Source of the DNA: Anaspis maculata
Lineage: Eukaryota; Arthropoda; Insecta; Coleoptera; Scraptiidae
Length of the DNA: 64,000 nt
Direction of reading: 5' to 3'
Assembly (NCBI GenBank): GCA_949128115.1
Contig: OX421968.1
Location: 5,084,001-5,148,000 of the forward strand
The position numbers and the translations under genes are program-made. This document shows positions 33,654-46,750 of the stretch, in pieces (position 1 is the stretch's first letter; each line of letters begins with the position of its first letter). Under the pieces are notes generated by a model, which had not been told where the DNA came from, made no database searches, and was given only the letters and a program-made list of their open reading frames with translations.

Positions 33654-35399
33654 CTTATTAATATCTATCACGCTTACTGACATTTGTCAGAAGTAATTCA
33701 AAATTTACAAGAAATTCAAAGTTATCTCTCATCTAGCGAAACGATCGTGAAAAATGTTGTTCGACTCTCAAGCGCTGTGTGTGCCATTTTAGGCTCTCAG
33801 CCACTTTTGCAGCATTCGGCTATGCCTCATGTTTAGCAAACAGAGCTTCGGGCCTGAAATTGCGCTCTCGTATCGAAAATAACTATTTGCTGAACTTATA
33901 CAAAAATTGTTCCGAACCCTCACATACCTTCCGAGTTTTGTTGTACAGCGCGAGTTTTATTTCATGGACATCCATGGCTTCCATATTTTTGTCCAGGTGG
34001 TCCATGCTGTTCTGTCTGTTTCCAGCCTTCAAAACACTGACGATCTGGAAATACATAAAATAAAACATGAGTTGAAATATGCCACTACCCTTTGAAAGAA
34101 TTTCAAACTGGAAATTATACACATTACTGTAATAAAATACTGTTGTGTCATAGATCACAGTTGTGTTAGTACATATCAATTATACAGGATGTCCCACGAA
34201 GCAGCCGTCATAGCTTGATGATACAGATGGACTTTGCTACTTAAAATCAAGTTTCCAGAGCCCACCCTAGAATATAATAACAAAAATATTGATAATAGGC
34301 AGTATTGATAGAAATGCTTTCAATTTGAATTTTTCATTCTGAGTAGGCCGTGCTGATGCTGGTTCAACAAATGTCAAAATGATACATTTTGCTTGTATTG
34401 ATACAATCAAATAATTGACTAGCCGTGCTAAACTTCCATATAAAAAGAGTAAGAACAGAATCGTTGCACGAAGGAATTATAAAAACTCAAATTGGATTGA
34501 GTGGAGACTTTTCGCGACTCTGAAAACCTCCAAAGGTCAGATCAACAGTTGCGTACATTTTTGCACTTATTTATTTGTCATAGTCTACACAGAGCCTGAA
34601 AAATACAAATTAACAGCAATTGTGATCGAAACTGGCGATTATTATCTGAGACACAACAAGTTCAAGGACAAGGTAACTCTAGTAACCAGTCTATCTCCCC
34701 AACCTGCGGTGTGTTTAATAGGGAGATTATTCTATTAAACCAATATTTTCGACCCCTTCATTATCTTCAATGCATAATTAGCGTGACCTTGCATAGCATC
34801 AAGGGGAGAGAATTTTTAGTGGAAAAAGTGCTATCTCAATTCACCCCTACACTTCCCTCACCCTCACCCCAACTTCAAATTTCAAAAGTGCACCACCTAG
34901 TTGGCAACAATTTTGTTTGTTCACAAGACCATTCAGGTAAAAAGTACATTTGTCATTGAAACCAATGTTTTCACGAGTTGAGGTTCTGCGATGATTCGTT
35001 GCGTCATAGCTTCACAAAACTCAATCCACGCATCATAATCATAATCATAATCTTTATTAACCTTTTCTTGATACTGTATGTACATAGGCAAGTCAACATA
35101 GGGTACAGTCATATACTGTACAGTAAAATAATGTACGATCACGTAAGTATACACACTAAGAACAATACATTTTTTGACAAAAAAGAGACAATATTATTTT
35201 AACAAACAACAAAACAGACAAGCCTCGATCAGCCATGCTCCATAAACTCACCGACCGTGTAATAGCAACCCCGGATGAGATGATGTTTCAACACATGTTT
35301 GAATTTTTGGGGATTTGTTTCAAGTTTAATTGATGAAAGTGAAGCATCAGAAGTATCATTCCCAAGTTCCTAATGGTTCCCCTAGATGGAAACCCTAAT
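33654..35399. other. intergenic with repeat fragments
   Basis: Holds a TACAGGATGTCCCAC terminus at 34187 and, at 34745-34915, a fragment of the FB2 family (AGCATCAAGGGGAGAGAAT and CACCCCAACTTCAAATTTCA blocks). Open frames of 60-107 codons here match no family I know. Confidence 0.4.
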
Positions 35400-35640
35400 T
35401 TGACCGGGGACTGGCTCCATTTCCAACAAGATGTTAACTCCACCTCACTATGTCTAGTTAGTCAATGGTTGATCATAATATAGATCGGTGGATTAGCAGA
35501 AGACGACCCATTGAATGGCCTCCCAAATCACCGGACCCGACTCCTCCAGACTTCTTTCTGTGGGTCACTTGAAGTCTGTTGTTTTCAAAACTCAGCCGAA
35601 GTCAACTGAAGAACTGCGGCGTATTCATTTTGAATACTTA
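35400..35640 (+). pseudogene. mariner/Tc1-type transposase remnant
   Basis: Reads FQQD, then after a small shift TPPHY, then DRWISRRRPIEWPPKSPD with PDFFLW, then in the next frame HLKSVVFKTQPKSTEELRRI. This matches the second-aspartate and SPDLTPLDFFLWG region of Tc1/mariner-superfamily transposases. At least two frameshifts and the loss of the flanks make it non-functional. No inverted ends were found around it. Confidence 0.85.
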
Positions 35641-37117
35641 TTGTGAACATTCGTTCGTTCTTTGTGGTTTGGAGTAGTCGAAATTTGATTGATTGTGGAG
35701 TGAATCCATTTGAATCAATGTAAACCCATTAGACAGTTTTTTTTCCAAATAAATAAAAAACTACTCAAACAAAATATGGAATAATTGGTACCACTGGAAA
35801 GCACTTTCCAAGGGCTTTTTAATGATGTATCACAAGTGAGGGATTGCCATTTGAAAAAAAAGTGGAGGGGGCTGGAACTCAGACACTGAGTGGGGGTGAG
35901 TCACTGACTTCACGATTATGGAGAAACGGTTTAGATCGATTTTTGATATCTGCTTTTGTTTAAGACTCACAGGCAATTGTAAATTTTGAATTTGACACCC
36001 TGTATACTTTGAGAATCTAAAACAATTATTGGGTGTAACACAAAAAAATCTCAACTACTTTTGCACCACCAGGCGTGCAAAATTAACTGAAATCAATCGC
36101 AGGGCAGTGAAAAAGCTATGAAGTCCTTTGTCGATGTTTTTAGGCAACCTCAACTTTTGTCCTGGAATCAATTTTAATACCAACATAATAGCCAATATCA
36201 GTCCCCTATTTATGCCAATACTTGACACCTGCACAGCATTTTTTGAACGGTGCATCATTTTGATGATAATGGCATCGTGATCGCCAGGTTCGACTTATGT
36301 AAATGCGAAGTCAAACATAATTCAATAGCAGAGTTTGGTATCTGAAAAAAATCTTAGTGAAGTTCTTTTGTATCCCTATATCCCGGACTAGCAGCGGGCT
36401 GATCGAATAGAGCAGTGGGCCAATTTGTTTATTCTAGTTCTTAGAACAATAATTATTATATCAAAGTTCTTGGTTTGGATCACATAATGCAGACTTATTT
36501 CCGCTTAGTAGTGGGACAAGATTGAGTATCGGCTTAGTTCGGATAGTATCAGGAAGCTATATGTTTTTTTTTCATGTGTGTAATTAGGGTCTTCAGTTTT
36601 TTGGTGTCTCTTTCTGCCATGATATCATGCGTAAGAAGCGGATCACAAGGCTATATTTTGGCATACATTTTGTTCTGACCGATGACAGCACTGCCCGAGG
36701 TAGGAGTAAGGGCCAACAACAATAACCTACCTTGGTTCGTGTACCAATACCACGAGTTACTCATTTGAGTTGAAATCTTTCTTGTCAAGTATTCCGTCCC
36801 GTTCGAAGAAAAAGATTCCAAGCGCCAGCAAACAACCAATAATCTCTGCCACCAAGCCGCAGCTTCGGGGTCATTTTCAAAAATTCTCAACTACTGACCC
36901 GTGGGTCGTACCGACGTGAAAGTTTTGTTAGAATAAAGTTCGAATTCTCCTCTAAATACAGCTCCGTATACGTATTATTGTGATTTGATGAGAAAGGGTA
37001 TTCACCCGCATGTCGTAAGTTTCAAGATCCGGCCGGCTTCTGAAATGCAGCATTCATCGGCGATGTTGCGCCACACTAAATTGTAATTATTGTAATTGTT
37101 CATCATTATTTCGTCGA
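35641..37117. other. intergenic, no gene recognised
   Basis: Contains an isolated ACACCCTGTATAC terminus near 35995-36006. Short frames only. Confidence 0.35.
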
Positions 37118-37276
37118 AATTATACTTCGATGGCCCCGTCCTCAAGATCACACATGTAGTTTATGTTTCGGCGCTCGTTTTGGCGTAATGTTTCAAGAAA
37201 TATGAAATAACTGTTTCATAACCATGCCCTCCTCATGCCACCTCTTATATAGTAGCCCACTCACTCGTCATTATGT
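37118..37276 (+). repeat. DIRS left inverted terminal repeat
   Basis: Starts AATTATACTTCGATGGCC and runs to CATTATGTTT. A TATATAGTAG box (about 37234) lies upstream of the coding part and may be the promoter. Its inverse is at 41726 onward with a few differences. Confidence 0.8.
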
Positions 37277-37504
37277 TTCTTACGCTCGGAAGGTGCGGAT
37301 GTTTTTCGGGCGCGCTTAAATCGACAAAAGTGCAATGCCGAATTCAAGAATAAGGAAAATCGTTGGAGTCAAAGACTACCCAAAATGAAATGAGAAGGCT
37401 TCAAAGAATGCTGGAAAATTTTTACACAAGTAAGTGACACACTTATAATACTTTTTATCATGTTACAGTGTTTCGACCACGCCAAAAAACACCAGGTGTC
37501 AGCC

Positions 37505-37505
<1 letters not shown>

Positions 37506-37537
<32 letters not shown>
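37506..37537 (+). repeat. A32 homopolymer
   Basis: An uninterrupted run of 32 A residues within the DIRS element, near the decayed 5' coding part. It is unusual in this position and could mark an inserted retrosequence tail. Confidence 0.9.
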
Positions 37538-37538
<1 letters not shown>

Positions 37539-37587
37539 AGTAGCAAAACATCCAGATAAGAGTAAAATCTGACTGGGATTTGGTGGA

Positions 37588-37703
37588 AAATTGCGAACCA
37601 CTTCTTATCAGTGTAATAACTTGATTAAGAATGTAGGCACACGCGAAATTGCGAACCACTTCTAATCAGTGTAATAACTTGATTAAGAATGTAGGCACAC
37701 GCG
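37588..37703 (+). repeat. 58-bp tandem duplication
   Basis: Two head-to-tail units of 58 bp (AAATTGCGAACCACTTCT ... CACACGCG), one or two differences between them. Confidence 0.9.
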
Positions 37704-38699
37704 GAAAAAGCGGAATAATTCAATAATGACTGAAGACGTGAGTAATATCCGTTCGTAGTCACCGCAAAATGGGAAAAGGAATCGACGTCTGCCAAATGTT
37801 CTCCACGCCAGATCCGTTCCTTCACGGACAGTTGCAAAGAAATAATTTTTGTGCAACAGGAGCAGACCAAAGAACAGGAGCAGATAAAAGCCAAAATCTC
37901 CCAGCCGCTAACTAACCTGCACAGGACAATAATATGCCGGTGGACTTTTGTGGAAAATCTACTAAGGTCACATCCACAAAATACAAGGACAGGAGGTAGC
38001 TGCAGACTTGGCTGCACGTTGAGAGCCTCACGTTTCTTAGGAATTAAACGAAAATTCTGGGAAAAAACTAATGGAAAAATACAACACTCTTAGTAGTTGC
38101 AAGTACCCGAATGTACGCGAGCTTACTCTGCTTACTTCACCCAGAAATCCATTCAACAGTATTTATCAAGTGAAGACGACAGAAAAATCAAATTTTAACA
38201 GAATTTGCAAGACACCATAAGAAAGGGCATTATCCATGCTCGTCAGTTGCAATGCTATTACAAAAATTCTAGGACAAAAGACCATGGCAACGTAAGCTAT
38301 GCTATGAGCTATTAGAGACTCGGAGAGCTGTTGCCTGACATGTTCTACCCGATATCAACAAAGGAAAAACAGCCACACTTAGAAATTGAACGACTTCATA
38401 CAAAAATTGCGATGCAGCATCTAATAGACAAAATTGCCTGTCTGGTTCTAATTTCGCCGAAAAATGTGAGTCGCTGGAATATAGAAATGACATCCAGAGA
38501 ACAATGTGGCACCTAGTTAGCAACAAGCATCAACATCAAACCACAATTATACTTGTATTGGCTAAAGAGCCTGAAAGAAAAATTGGAAAAAGAAGGAGGG
38601 GAGGAACACAGGTGTTACAACGAGTACAAACGAAGATTAACGACACCGAAGAGGGACACGTTACCAAGAAAGAATAGGAGGGACAGCAAATACTACCGC

Positions 38700-39815
38700 G
38701 AGATGAAGCAGAGGTAAACTACGCAACAGGAGTAAAGCTTTCCACTGAAAATTGGGAATTAATCACCCAAAATAGAAGTGTGTTGAATCTGATTGAAGGA
38801 AAAGCATATTTTGATTTTCTCCACAAAAAACTATCGCAACCAGAAAGAATCTCCAAAATCAAACTGTTCCCTAGATTTTGAGGAGAGTACAACCTTTTAA
38901 AATTGAGGCAATTGCAAAAAAGTAGACGTCAAGAAGAAAAATTCAGATCGTCATACTTTTTGAGGAAAAAGTCAAATTGCAAAAATAGATTTATTGTTAA
39001 TATCAAAAAATTGGATTTTTACCTGACACTTTCACATTTCAAATTTCAAGATTTCCGTAGCAGATACTTGAGTGAAAAACCTGCTATTCGAAAACTTTCA
39101 AAGAAGGATCTATAGACCCAGACGATGCCACTTTTTATAGCCAATAAACAAATAGATCGTGAATTACCTGTGATGTTTGTATCAAAATAGCTTCATGGGT
39201 TCATGATCACACGTTTCCCAAATAGCTTATCAACAGTTCTGTTGCCTGTTGCTCTTGTCTGTAGGTTTTTATAAAATTATCCAAACCTGTGAATCCTGTG
39301 ATGGACCCTTTAAGTGCAGCTGGACTAACTGCGGTCATATGTGGACGATCTTTCATGATTTGGGCAAATCAAAACTGAATGTATTCGTAATATCGACAAT
39401 ATTTACTACTCCGTTACTATTCCCACTGTAATTTTGGATCAATTATGAGAGCAGTGTCATTAAACCTATACTCAAATCACGCAGTTTTGATGTTTAACGC
39501 CACAAAAAGGATAATGTCCAGATAGGCACCTACCTAAAATTCAAATTGGAATTTTTTTTGCTGTAACAAACAAAAATCCTTAAACGGAAAAATTCAGGAG
39601 TCAAGATAGGAGAAATTGCCAAGTTAATGAGTATAAAATCTACCTATTTTGGTATCAAATTTGGCCGACCGCTCCCATGTATAGATACAATCAAAAACTG
39701 TAAACTCGAAAAAGTAACAGCCTTACTAAAATTCCATGGAAATTATGATAAAACTGACCATACCAGAATACCTTCAAAACGAATTTCCATGGTGGTCAAA
39801 TAATCTTCCAACTAG
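38700..39815 (+). pseudogene. DIRS reverse transcriptase-RNase H remnant
   Basis: In shifting frames I read RFIVNIKKLDFYLTLSHFKF (about 38985-39045), the RT block preceding the first catalytic aspartate; then FIKLSKPVNPVMDPLSAAGL followed by TAVI near 39268-39340, where the family has a YVDD-type box, here destroyed; then an RNase H-like stretch with EIAKLMSIKSTYFG and KVTALLKFHGNYDKT at 39610-39760. Multiple shifts and stops show it is dead. The order agrees with DIRS Pol. Confidence 0.75.
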
Positions 39816-40713
39816 AAAAAGGAGCTTATCAGAAGCAAGTGCTTACCTTGGCTTTGAAATAGTAAGAGGTCTATGGAACTGTCAAGGAGCGAAAATTTAG
39901 AAAAATAAGTTGATAATAGTAATACCAAAAAATACTGACAGCATTTCAATGCCTGAAGCCTCTAAGGGTAGAAGTAGCAGCAATGACAAATCGCTATGAA
40001 TAGATGGCACAACCGCAATGTCGCACATTGTTAGAACAGATGGTATAACATACTCCGACTTGAACGATATCACGATATCACTCGACAAATTTGGGAAGGC
40101 TGCAAAACGAGTAAAATTTTGATTTACGCGACATACTTCAACACAAAATTCAACGGGATCGCCGTTGAAAAATCTTGTCAAAAGAACATTTAAACTCAGT
40201 TCTGCTTACATCCGTACTTCAAGTACGGGACGTAACTTCAAGAAGTTTGGCTCTCCTCAGACCGAGCTATTTGCTTGAAGCTTACCAAAATAAACATGAC
40301 AAAAATTTATTGCTCACCAACACTAAGCTGCAATGTAGTGCAGCAGACCTGTTCATCATCATATGATGTGAACATATTGAAAAAAAAAAAAAGAAAAAAA
40401 AAAAAAGACCAGAAGACCTTTAATCCTTGGTGGCCACAAGATAGTTCACCAAGCCTTTATATTTACCTGAAAAAGATAAATCACAGAAATGCTCATTGAG
40501 ATGCAGTAAAAGTACCTAATACTGACAATATAACAGATAAAAAATTATGGTCATATTGCGGGGCCACTAATGTCTTTGCAGAAAATTACAGGAAGTTATC
40601 GATTCTTAAAACAAATAATCATCTGGAGGAGGAAATTACAACACCCGCAATCAACATAAACCTGCTTAAAAAACACCCTTTTGCAAAATAAAATCATCCA
40701 GCAAAAGAGAAAA

Positions 40714-40743
40714 AATAAATAAATAAATAAATAAATAAATAAA
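40714..40743 (+). repeat. (AATA)n microsatellite
   Basis: About seven copies of AAAT/AATA in the DIRS element, upstream of the recombinase remnant. Confidence 0.9.
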
Positions 40744-40929
40744 GGACGGTGATGGTTCCCAGATATAATAACATGGAATCCAAATCCTGTCTTGGATTAG
40801 ATCTAATCTAAATAAAATCAGTGTCGGTGGATCTAATGAAAACATCAGCTCCCACAAAATATCAAGCCAAAATAATTGCAACGTATTTCCACGAAAAACT
40901 AAAAACTGCATAGCATCAAACATTAGGGG

Positions 40930-41060
40930 ATGCACCTAAATCAGCAACCTTCAAGTCTCATTCTACCCGACATGCCTCCACATTGGCCGTTTGCAAACGA
41001 GACCTTGATGTATAATTAAAAAAAAAAAAAGAAGCACGACGACGGGCTGGAGTGACAAAA
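40930..41060 (+). pseudogene. tyrosine recombinase remnant (DIRS)
   Basis: The frame reads KSATFKSHSTRHASTLAVCK near 40938-41000. HSTRH (40959-40973) fits the H-X-X-R catalytic box of tyrosine recombinases in DIRS elements, which act in place of integrase by recombining a circular intermediate into the chromosome. A poly(A) run at 41018-41030 and stops interrupt the remainder. The upstream catalytic arginine and the terminal tyrosine were not found. Confidence 0.65.
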
Positions 41061-41559
41061 ATGTAACTCTCTAGTTGAAGCTCGGGTTGAAGTCTATAAT
41101 AAACCAATGATAGAGAACGCACAATCCGCGAAACTTTCAATTTATCAGAACAATAGCAGCACTGTTGAAAGCTAACACGAACTAATGCCATTTTGGCAAA
41201 AGTATAGTTTTCCAAGAATGTATAGGAACTGCCTATTACAATAGGTACTGACATATTCTCATGATTCAGAAATTAGAACCCCGAACTACATTTGTATTTA
41301 TTATTACATAAAATTATTGCTGATATGTGCTAACTCAAGACTCTATACGCTTGAATTTTTGTTGAATTACTTAAGTGATTGAAGCTTGTTTTATCATGAT
41401 AATTCTTAAATTAGTAATTAGTAAAAATGGATTTTTCAAAATGTGAAACAAGAAATTGTTGCTGCAATACATCTAGAGACCTTACTTAAGATGGATCGCG
41501 CAAGGTTTTAAGAAACCACAGTGATGCAGGATGCAGATCGCGTCCTAGACTTTGAACAT

Positions 41560-41674
41560 CTACATGTGTGATCTTGAGGACGGGGCCATCGAAGTATAAT
41601 TAGAGGTTAAACGACTTACCTGTAAGGAAGTTCAATCCTCAATTATACGAGATGGCCCCGTCCGAAGAGATCAC
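41560..41674 (+). repeat. DIRS internal complementary region (ICR)
   Basis: The first 42 bases (41560-41601) are the exact reverse complement of 37118-37159, the left end of the element. The next 73 (41602-41674) are the exact reverse complement of 41853-41925, the right end. Read on the minus strand the ICR therefore equals right end joined to left end, i.e. the circle junction. In the DIRS replication model this region templates the joining of the two termini. Confidence 0.9.
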
Positions 41675-41725
41675 ATCCGCCCGCTCCTCAACAACCCCGA
41701 AAAGGACGCGATCTGATGAGGGACA

Positions 41726-41925
41726 AAACATAATGACGAGTGAGTGGGCTATTATATAAGAAGTGGCATGAGGAGGGCATGGTTATGAAACAGTTGTTTC
41801 ATATTTCTTGAAACATTACGCCAAAACGAGCGCCGAAACATAAACTACATGTGTGATCTCTTCGGACGGGGCCATCTCGTATAATTGAGGATTGAACTTC
41901 CTTACAGGTAAGTCGTTTAACCTCT
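41726..41925 (-). repeat. DIRS right inverted terminal repeat
   Basis: Inverse of the left repeat plus an outward extension of about 41 bases that contains CTTACAGGTAAG. The TATATAA box is also kept here (about 41754). A duplicated GATGGCCCCGTCC unit differs slightly between the two ends. Confidence 0.8.
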
Positions 41926-42016
41926 AATTTTTTTTGGTTCGGGATACAAGGTCATGAGCTACCCACTGGATTAAATTTCTTTCTGAAAAATCTTTTCGTC
42001 TAGGACTAGATGTTGT

Positions 42017-42020
<4 letters not shown>

Positions 42021-42047
<27 letters not shown>
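42021..42047 (+). repeat. (GACA)n microsatellite
   Basis: Six to seven copies of GACA. Similar tetranucleotide runs occur at 47495-47525, 48777 and 51262, each at the edge of a dispersed repeat. Confidence 0.9.
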
Positions 42048-42048
<1 letters not shown>

Positions 42049-45000
42049 GACAAAGCGAGGACAGAAGCGCCTTCCCGTTCGGAGAAGTGCGCTAAAAAAG
42101 CAGGAAACATTTTTATTTGTTCGCCCGTCGTGAGAGACGATGATAGAATATATTGACAATTCAATGAAAAAAGTCAATTCCTCCAGACTGCAGTCAGTAC
42201 TTCTTACTTCTTAGCGGTGCCGAATCTTAGTCCATAGTGTTAAAAATGAGAGATCAATAAATTTGTATTATGCACATTCCACGTGGGAATCCCCTTCCTG
42301 TTTAGATCAATCTAGCATTTGATTTGAACAACTTCCGGACTTTATCTGTGCGAGGAACTAGGAATTATATGTATTGAGAACAAAGTTTCTTGGAAGGTTC
42401 AGTGAAAGTTTGTAATCATTTGTTGTGTGGTTTGTTTGGTTTTAGGGAGAGCTGTTGAACAATCTGATTCCGTAAACACCGATTGTGCACACATTAAGCG
42501 TTATTAAATAATTACGCAAGGTAAAACCCGATTCATCGTACTGGGTACGTGCTCGGGGTGATTTTTGTAGCACTTTATACTACAATGTCATTATACCCAC
42601 CACCTTTAGGGTCTATCAACCGCAGGTTAGTGCCGTTTTTACGTCATAAAAGACGTCTATCGAACAATTACATTATCCAAACTATTGAAATCATTTATTT
42701 GGGTTCTAAAGCATTTTATTCGGAATCAAAAATCAGTTATCATGATCGACCTGCCGTTCATTAGGTAGGTACGTATAGGCGTACTTTTAATTAAAAATTT
42801 ACGAACAATGTTGCATTTTACCTGTAACTAACCCGATCGTGTTGAATGCTTCCATGAAATGTTTTCACCGCTCGTAAAATTATATTAACTTATGTCTTTG
42901 GCCAAAACGTGGAGTTTTATGTAATTTATCGATTTTTAGAGCCCTATACTCGTCCGAACATTTGCACCGTTGCCCCAAATAGTAATGAAATAATTGGGCA
43001 TGTGGTCGAAACTTCTGGGAATATTCCGATATCTGTGTTTCAGGCCTGTCCTTTCCTTCCTACAGGTACCAGTACAGGTACCTTCATAAAACTGCGAACT
43101 TGGATAAAGCTCTAGTTCCCCGTTTCCTGGAATAAAGATGCCACGTGTACAGAAAAATAATACAATTCAAAGGGTGAAGTGATACGCGATGAATAATAGA
43201 CCTCAGCCTGGCCTCCACAACGTTGGCTGTTCTGAAATAGTCCAGGAAAAGTTTCCGAATATTGGATTTGGATAATAAAATTGTGATAGGTTTTTAGATT
43301 ATTTATGTTCTCAGGTTTATACACAAGTGACTGTAGTTGAAGCGCCACCCTTCACACGTTAGCTCCTCCAATTTATTGTTCCGAGCGATTTTTAGCGCGC
43401 TTCTCCAAAGGGAATTTTTGGCTGCACTTAGTCCATCCGTCTGTCCGTAACGCGAACTACTTCCCAGGGAAAAGATCTCGCATAAACAATGCTAATCGAT
43501 AGTCTAGGCTTTTTTTGCATGTCAAGTTGACATAAATCTTGCTTAAAGAACGAGACAACTACCACGATGACAATTTAGTTCAGAGCGGCGCGACGCGGAA
43601 CAACTTCGATGTTCTTGAAAATTTACGGAATGCGGCGAGGTACCTGATTTCGTGAACATACATAGACACATATGCGAGTTTTCAGGGAAGACTTCGAAAT
43701 TTCTTTTAACAAAAGCTTCACATAGATACGACCTACGGGCCAACAGAATTTTTTAAAATGATCATTATCGAATGTGTGTCGGCATGCGATCTGTACAATG
43801 CCGCCCACAGCTAGACTTGAAAAATCGGGAGAGTAAAAATAAAACGGTTATTTAAATCCATTCAATTCAATGGACACATATACGAGACTATATTCATAGT
43901 CCTGTATTTAAGCTCTGAGTTCGACATCGATTTGGTAAAGCTGAAGTTTGTCATACACCCTACCAAATTCTACTTAATAATATGGCTAATGACAACTTTT
44001 ACTTTCAAAAGATTCATATTTCATGAAAAAAATCAACAATATTTTTTCTAAACGAAACTTGAGGAGTAAGTGGAAAACCCTTTCGAGATAAAACCTTATA
44101 ACTGATATTTCCACCCTGTAGAAACTTTATTTGTTTCAATATTATTGTGCGAAATTGAAATCTGATAACCAAAGGATCTGGCCATCGACCACTTTAAACA
44201 GATCAATAATTCAATCAATATATCATTTGTTCCGTACAAGACGTACATTAAGGGTTCAGAACGTGTCAAAAGCAAATTATTCCTAATTGAATTCGGTGTG
44301 AAAAAATGTAAAAATTAAAGAGAAGAAAGACATGGTGTACGCTTCCGTAAATTCCGGCTAAAATTCCATTTCTAAAATACTAGAAGGTTAACCGACGATC
44401 CGGTTTCAATTCTGATTCTTGAGCCAGTTGAATGACGTGGAAATTCACAATTTTTTACGTCCTAGGCGAGATCCTAGGGTACGGATTCGCCAGGTAGGGA
44501 AAAGGGAGATTTTTCTTTACTGAACAAGCAGTCAAGTTTTGGTTCCACCACAAGCAATTCTTGACTAAATTGAACTGAAAATTACCTTGAAGTGTTTGGC
44601 ATATTTTACAATTTAGTAGCCGCGGTATACTCTGATATTTGGAAGAATACGGCATTTGATGAAGAGGCAATTTCCTTTTGCAGGATTGCTCTTCAGGGTT
44701 CTTAGAGTCGATCCATCCAGAGCACCAAAAAAATCATCCCTTAGAGGGGCTGCAGGAGCCCCCCAAAGTTAGGGGTGCAAGAACTTTATATTAAATCACA
44801 GTTGATTATTGCTATATCTATGTTAAAGGAAGCCTACATCTCTATAGTGAATATTGATAGCATTAGTTTTTCCACTTGGGTCATTCGTCGCACTTGGAAA
44901 AAAAAATTCTTCACTTGGTGAAAAAAATCTATTTTCATCTTCTTCTCCATGGAAAACAATGTTGTATTGTCATGTTTTGTATCATTTCCCATGGATTCGC

Positions 45001-45474
45001 GGTCGCTTCACCCATATATGAAGTCAAAATTTCGATATTGGCATCTAACAAAGAACAGCCCCCAAAAAAGTGCACCTTTTTGTGATGTCAAATTCAACAG
45101 CTGTCATTTGCATTTTCCCTTCCCTTTTTATCAGTAATAATACATAGGTTGAATAGTCTGAAGTGTTTTCTAACTGTTTCCATTGAGATTGAACCTACAA
45201 ACTTTCGTGGAACTCAAAAAATCAGTCCTTTCCACCCGGCGCCTCACATTGGGACAAAAATGACAATTTCCTGCCAAAACCCTGTAACTCTGTGATGTTG
45301 TCAAATTTCAGATCCTGATTGGAAGAAAAACCATGGAAAAATTAACTGATAAATTAGGGTTGTTCTTAGGGGATGAAAATCTAAAGAACCAACAAAAAAT
45401 CTGAAAATTTGGATTTATATAGAAGATTAGCTCAGAATTGATGGGAAAATATTTAAAAAATTCCATTCATAATA
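42048..45474. other. intergenic with a single CACCCTGTA module
   Basis: Bases about 44040-44125 carry the same module as the fold-backs (AAACCCTTTCGAGATAAAAC ... CACCCTGTAGAAA). Otherwise only short frames, none recognised. Confidence 0.4.
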
Positions 45475-46742
45475 AGGGGTTGTTTTGAGGGATGGGAATC
45501 TGAAGACCTGGGAAGAATTCTGAAATTTCAGTTTTTTTCTAGAATTTGACCACAAAATTGAAGAAAAAAAAATTATTCAATTGAAACATAATGTATGGAT
45601 GTACCTATGTGTGTATGTAGATAATGGACGGAATAACATGTTCTATGACGTGTGTTCAAAAATGTAGTGTAATGGTCGCGGTGAATGCGTCTAGTTCGTT
45701 GAAGCAGTGTGAAAAATGAGAAAAAATGCCATTAATTTCAACAAAGTGCTCATTCCCCAAAACCCGGTCATTCCGAGTCTTGAATGAATGGAGTTTGATT
45801 TGATTTTCAGAAAATACGTATCCAGACCCGGGCAGGCTCTAAATTTGATTTCTATCGAAAGATCATAATTTCAGGAGGTTATTAAGCGTCAAAAAGTAAG
45901 TAGAGTGCACTCACAAAACATATACCAGACACGTAAAAGACCGGAGGTAATCAGGTATACTCTATACACTCATAGAAAGGACCACCAGATTCCTCCGCTT
46001 GAAAAGTAGACCCGAGCCTTACCCGCGAAATTTGGTATTCCAGTTAGAAAGAGTTGCTTATTTCCGGTAATCACAGCTAAATGCTATGGTTATTTTAAAT
46101 GACACCAGTTTAATACCAATTAATGAATGAGAATTTTTTTTTTTGAATGAGGCTCATTTTATTCAACCCAACACTCACAACAGCCGAGCCGACTAAAAAT
46201 AACAAACATCATAGAGAAATGGAAGTTAGAAATCGTACGTAGGTGTCAAACTCGCTGAATGTAATGCCATTGGCTTGGCGTAGGAATAATTTGCCCGGGT
46301 AAGACTACCAACCGAACAAAACTAATATTAGTTCCAGACGCGCCCATGTTGTTACAGTCTTTGGTGCTTTTATTTGCTATAGGTTACATCACTGAAATTC
46401 AAAAAAGTCCGTTCTATCGGTGTACAGACTATACCTACAAATTGGAGATTACAGATTAGCTGCAGGTTTAGAGATACATCAAATAAAAATTGTACAGGTG
46501 ATATACAACAATCAGAGAAACAAATTTTTTCAAAAAAAGTGATGCCGTCTATTATCCACATACATACATACATACCGAGATACATACATATGTACATACA
46601 CACATACACCCATGCATTATGTTTTAAATCAATACTTGGTTTTTTTCCAATTTTGTGGTCAAACTCTGTAAATATCCAAAGTTTGAAATCTTTTTTCAGT
46701 TACTAAGATTCCCATCTCTCAAAACAACCCCAAATTGTTATT
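45475..46742. mobile_element. fold-back with short arms, cut by the next element
   Basis: GGGGTTGTTTTGAGGGATGG (about 45477) pairs with its complement near 46725, TTTGACCACAAAATTG (45545) with 46650-46668, and AAACATAATG-ATGG-TGTA (45584) with 46605-46628. Arms about 170-190 bp, loop about 0.9 kb without a recognised gene. The outward continuation on the right is lost where the element at 46751 begins. Confidence 0.6.
46557..46606 (+). repeat. (ACAT)n microsatellite
   Basis: Imperfect ACATACAT run inside the right arm of the fold-back; the left arm has a shorter counterpart near 45610-45625. Confidence 0.8.
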
Positions 46743-46750
46743 GGGATTTT

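Larger units (their letters stand above)
37118..41925 (+). mobile_element. DIRS-type tyrosine-recombinase retrotransposon, coding part decayed
   Basis: Left terminal repeat 37118-37276 and right terminal repeat 41726-41925 are inverted relative to each other; the right one extends further outward. An internal complementary region lies just left of the right repeat. Coding remnants in plus orientation include reverse transcriptase, RNase H and a tyrosine recombinase with an HSTRH motif. Inverted termini, an internal complementary region, RT and recombinase together are diagnostic of the DIRS order, which integrates as a circle and makes no target duplication. The frames contain many stops and shifts. 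Confidence 0.88.

Noticed and set aside
34415..34738. 107-codon frame as a host gene
   Set aside because: No domain, no splice context, and neighbouring sequence is made of repeat fragments.
41640..41720. Hammerhead ribozyme (CTGATGAG and CGAAA words near the DIRS end)
   Set aside because: The two core words are in the wrong order and spacing for a hammerhead fold.
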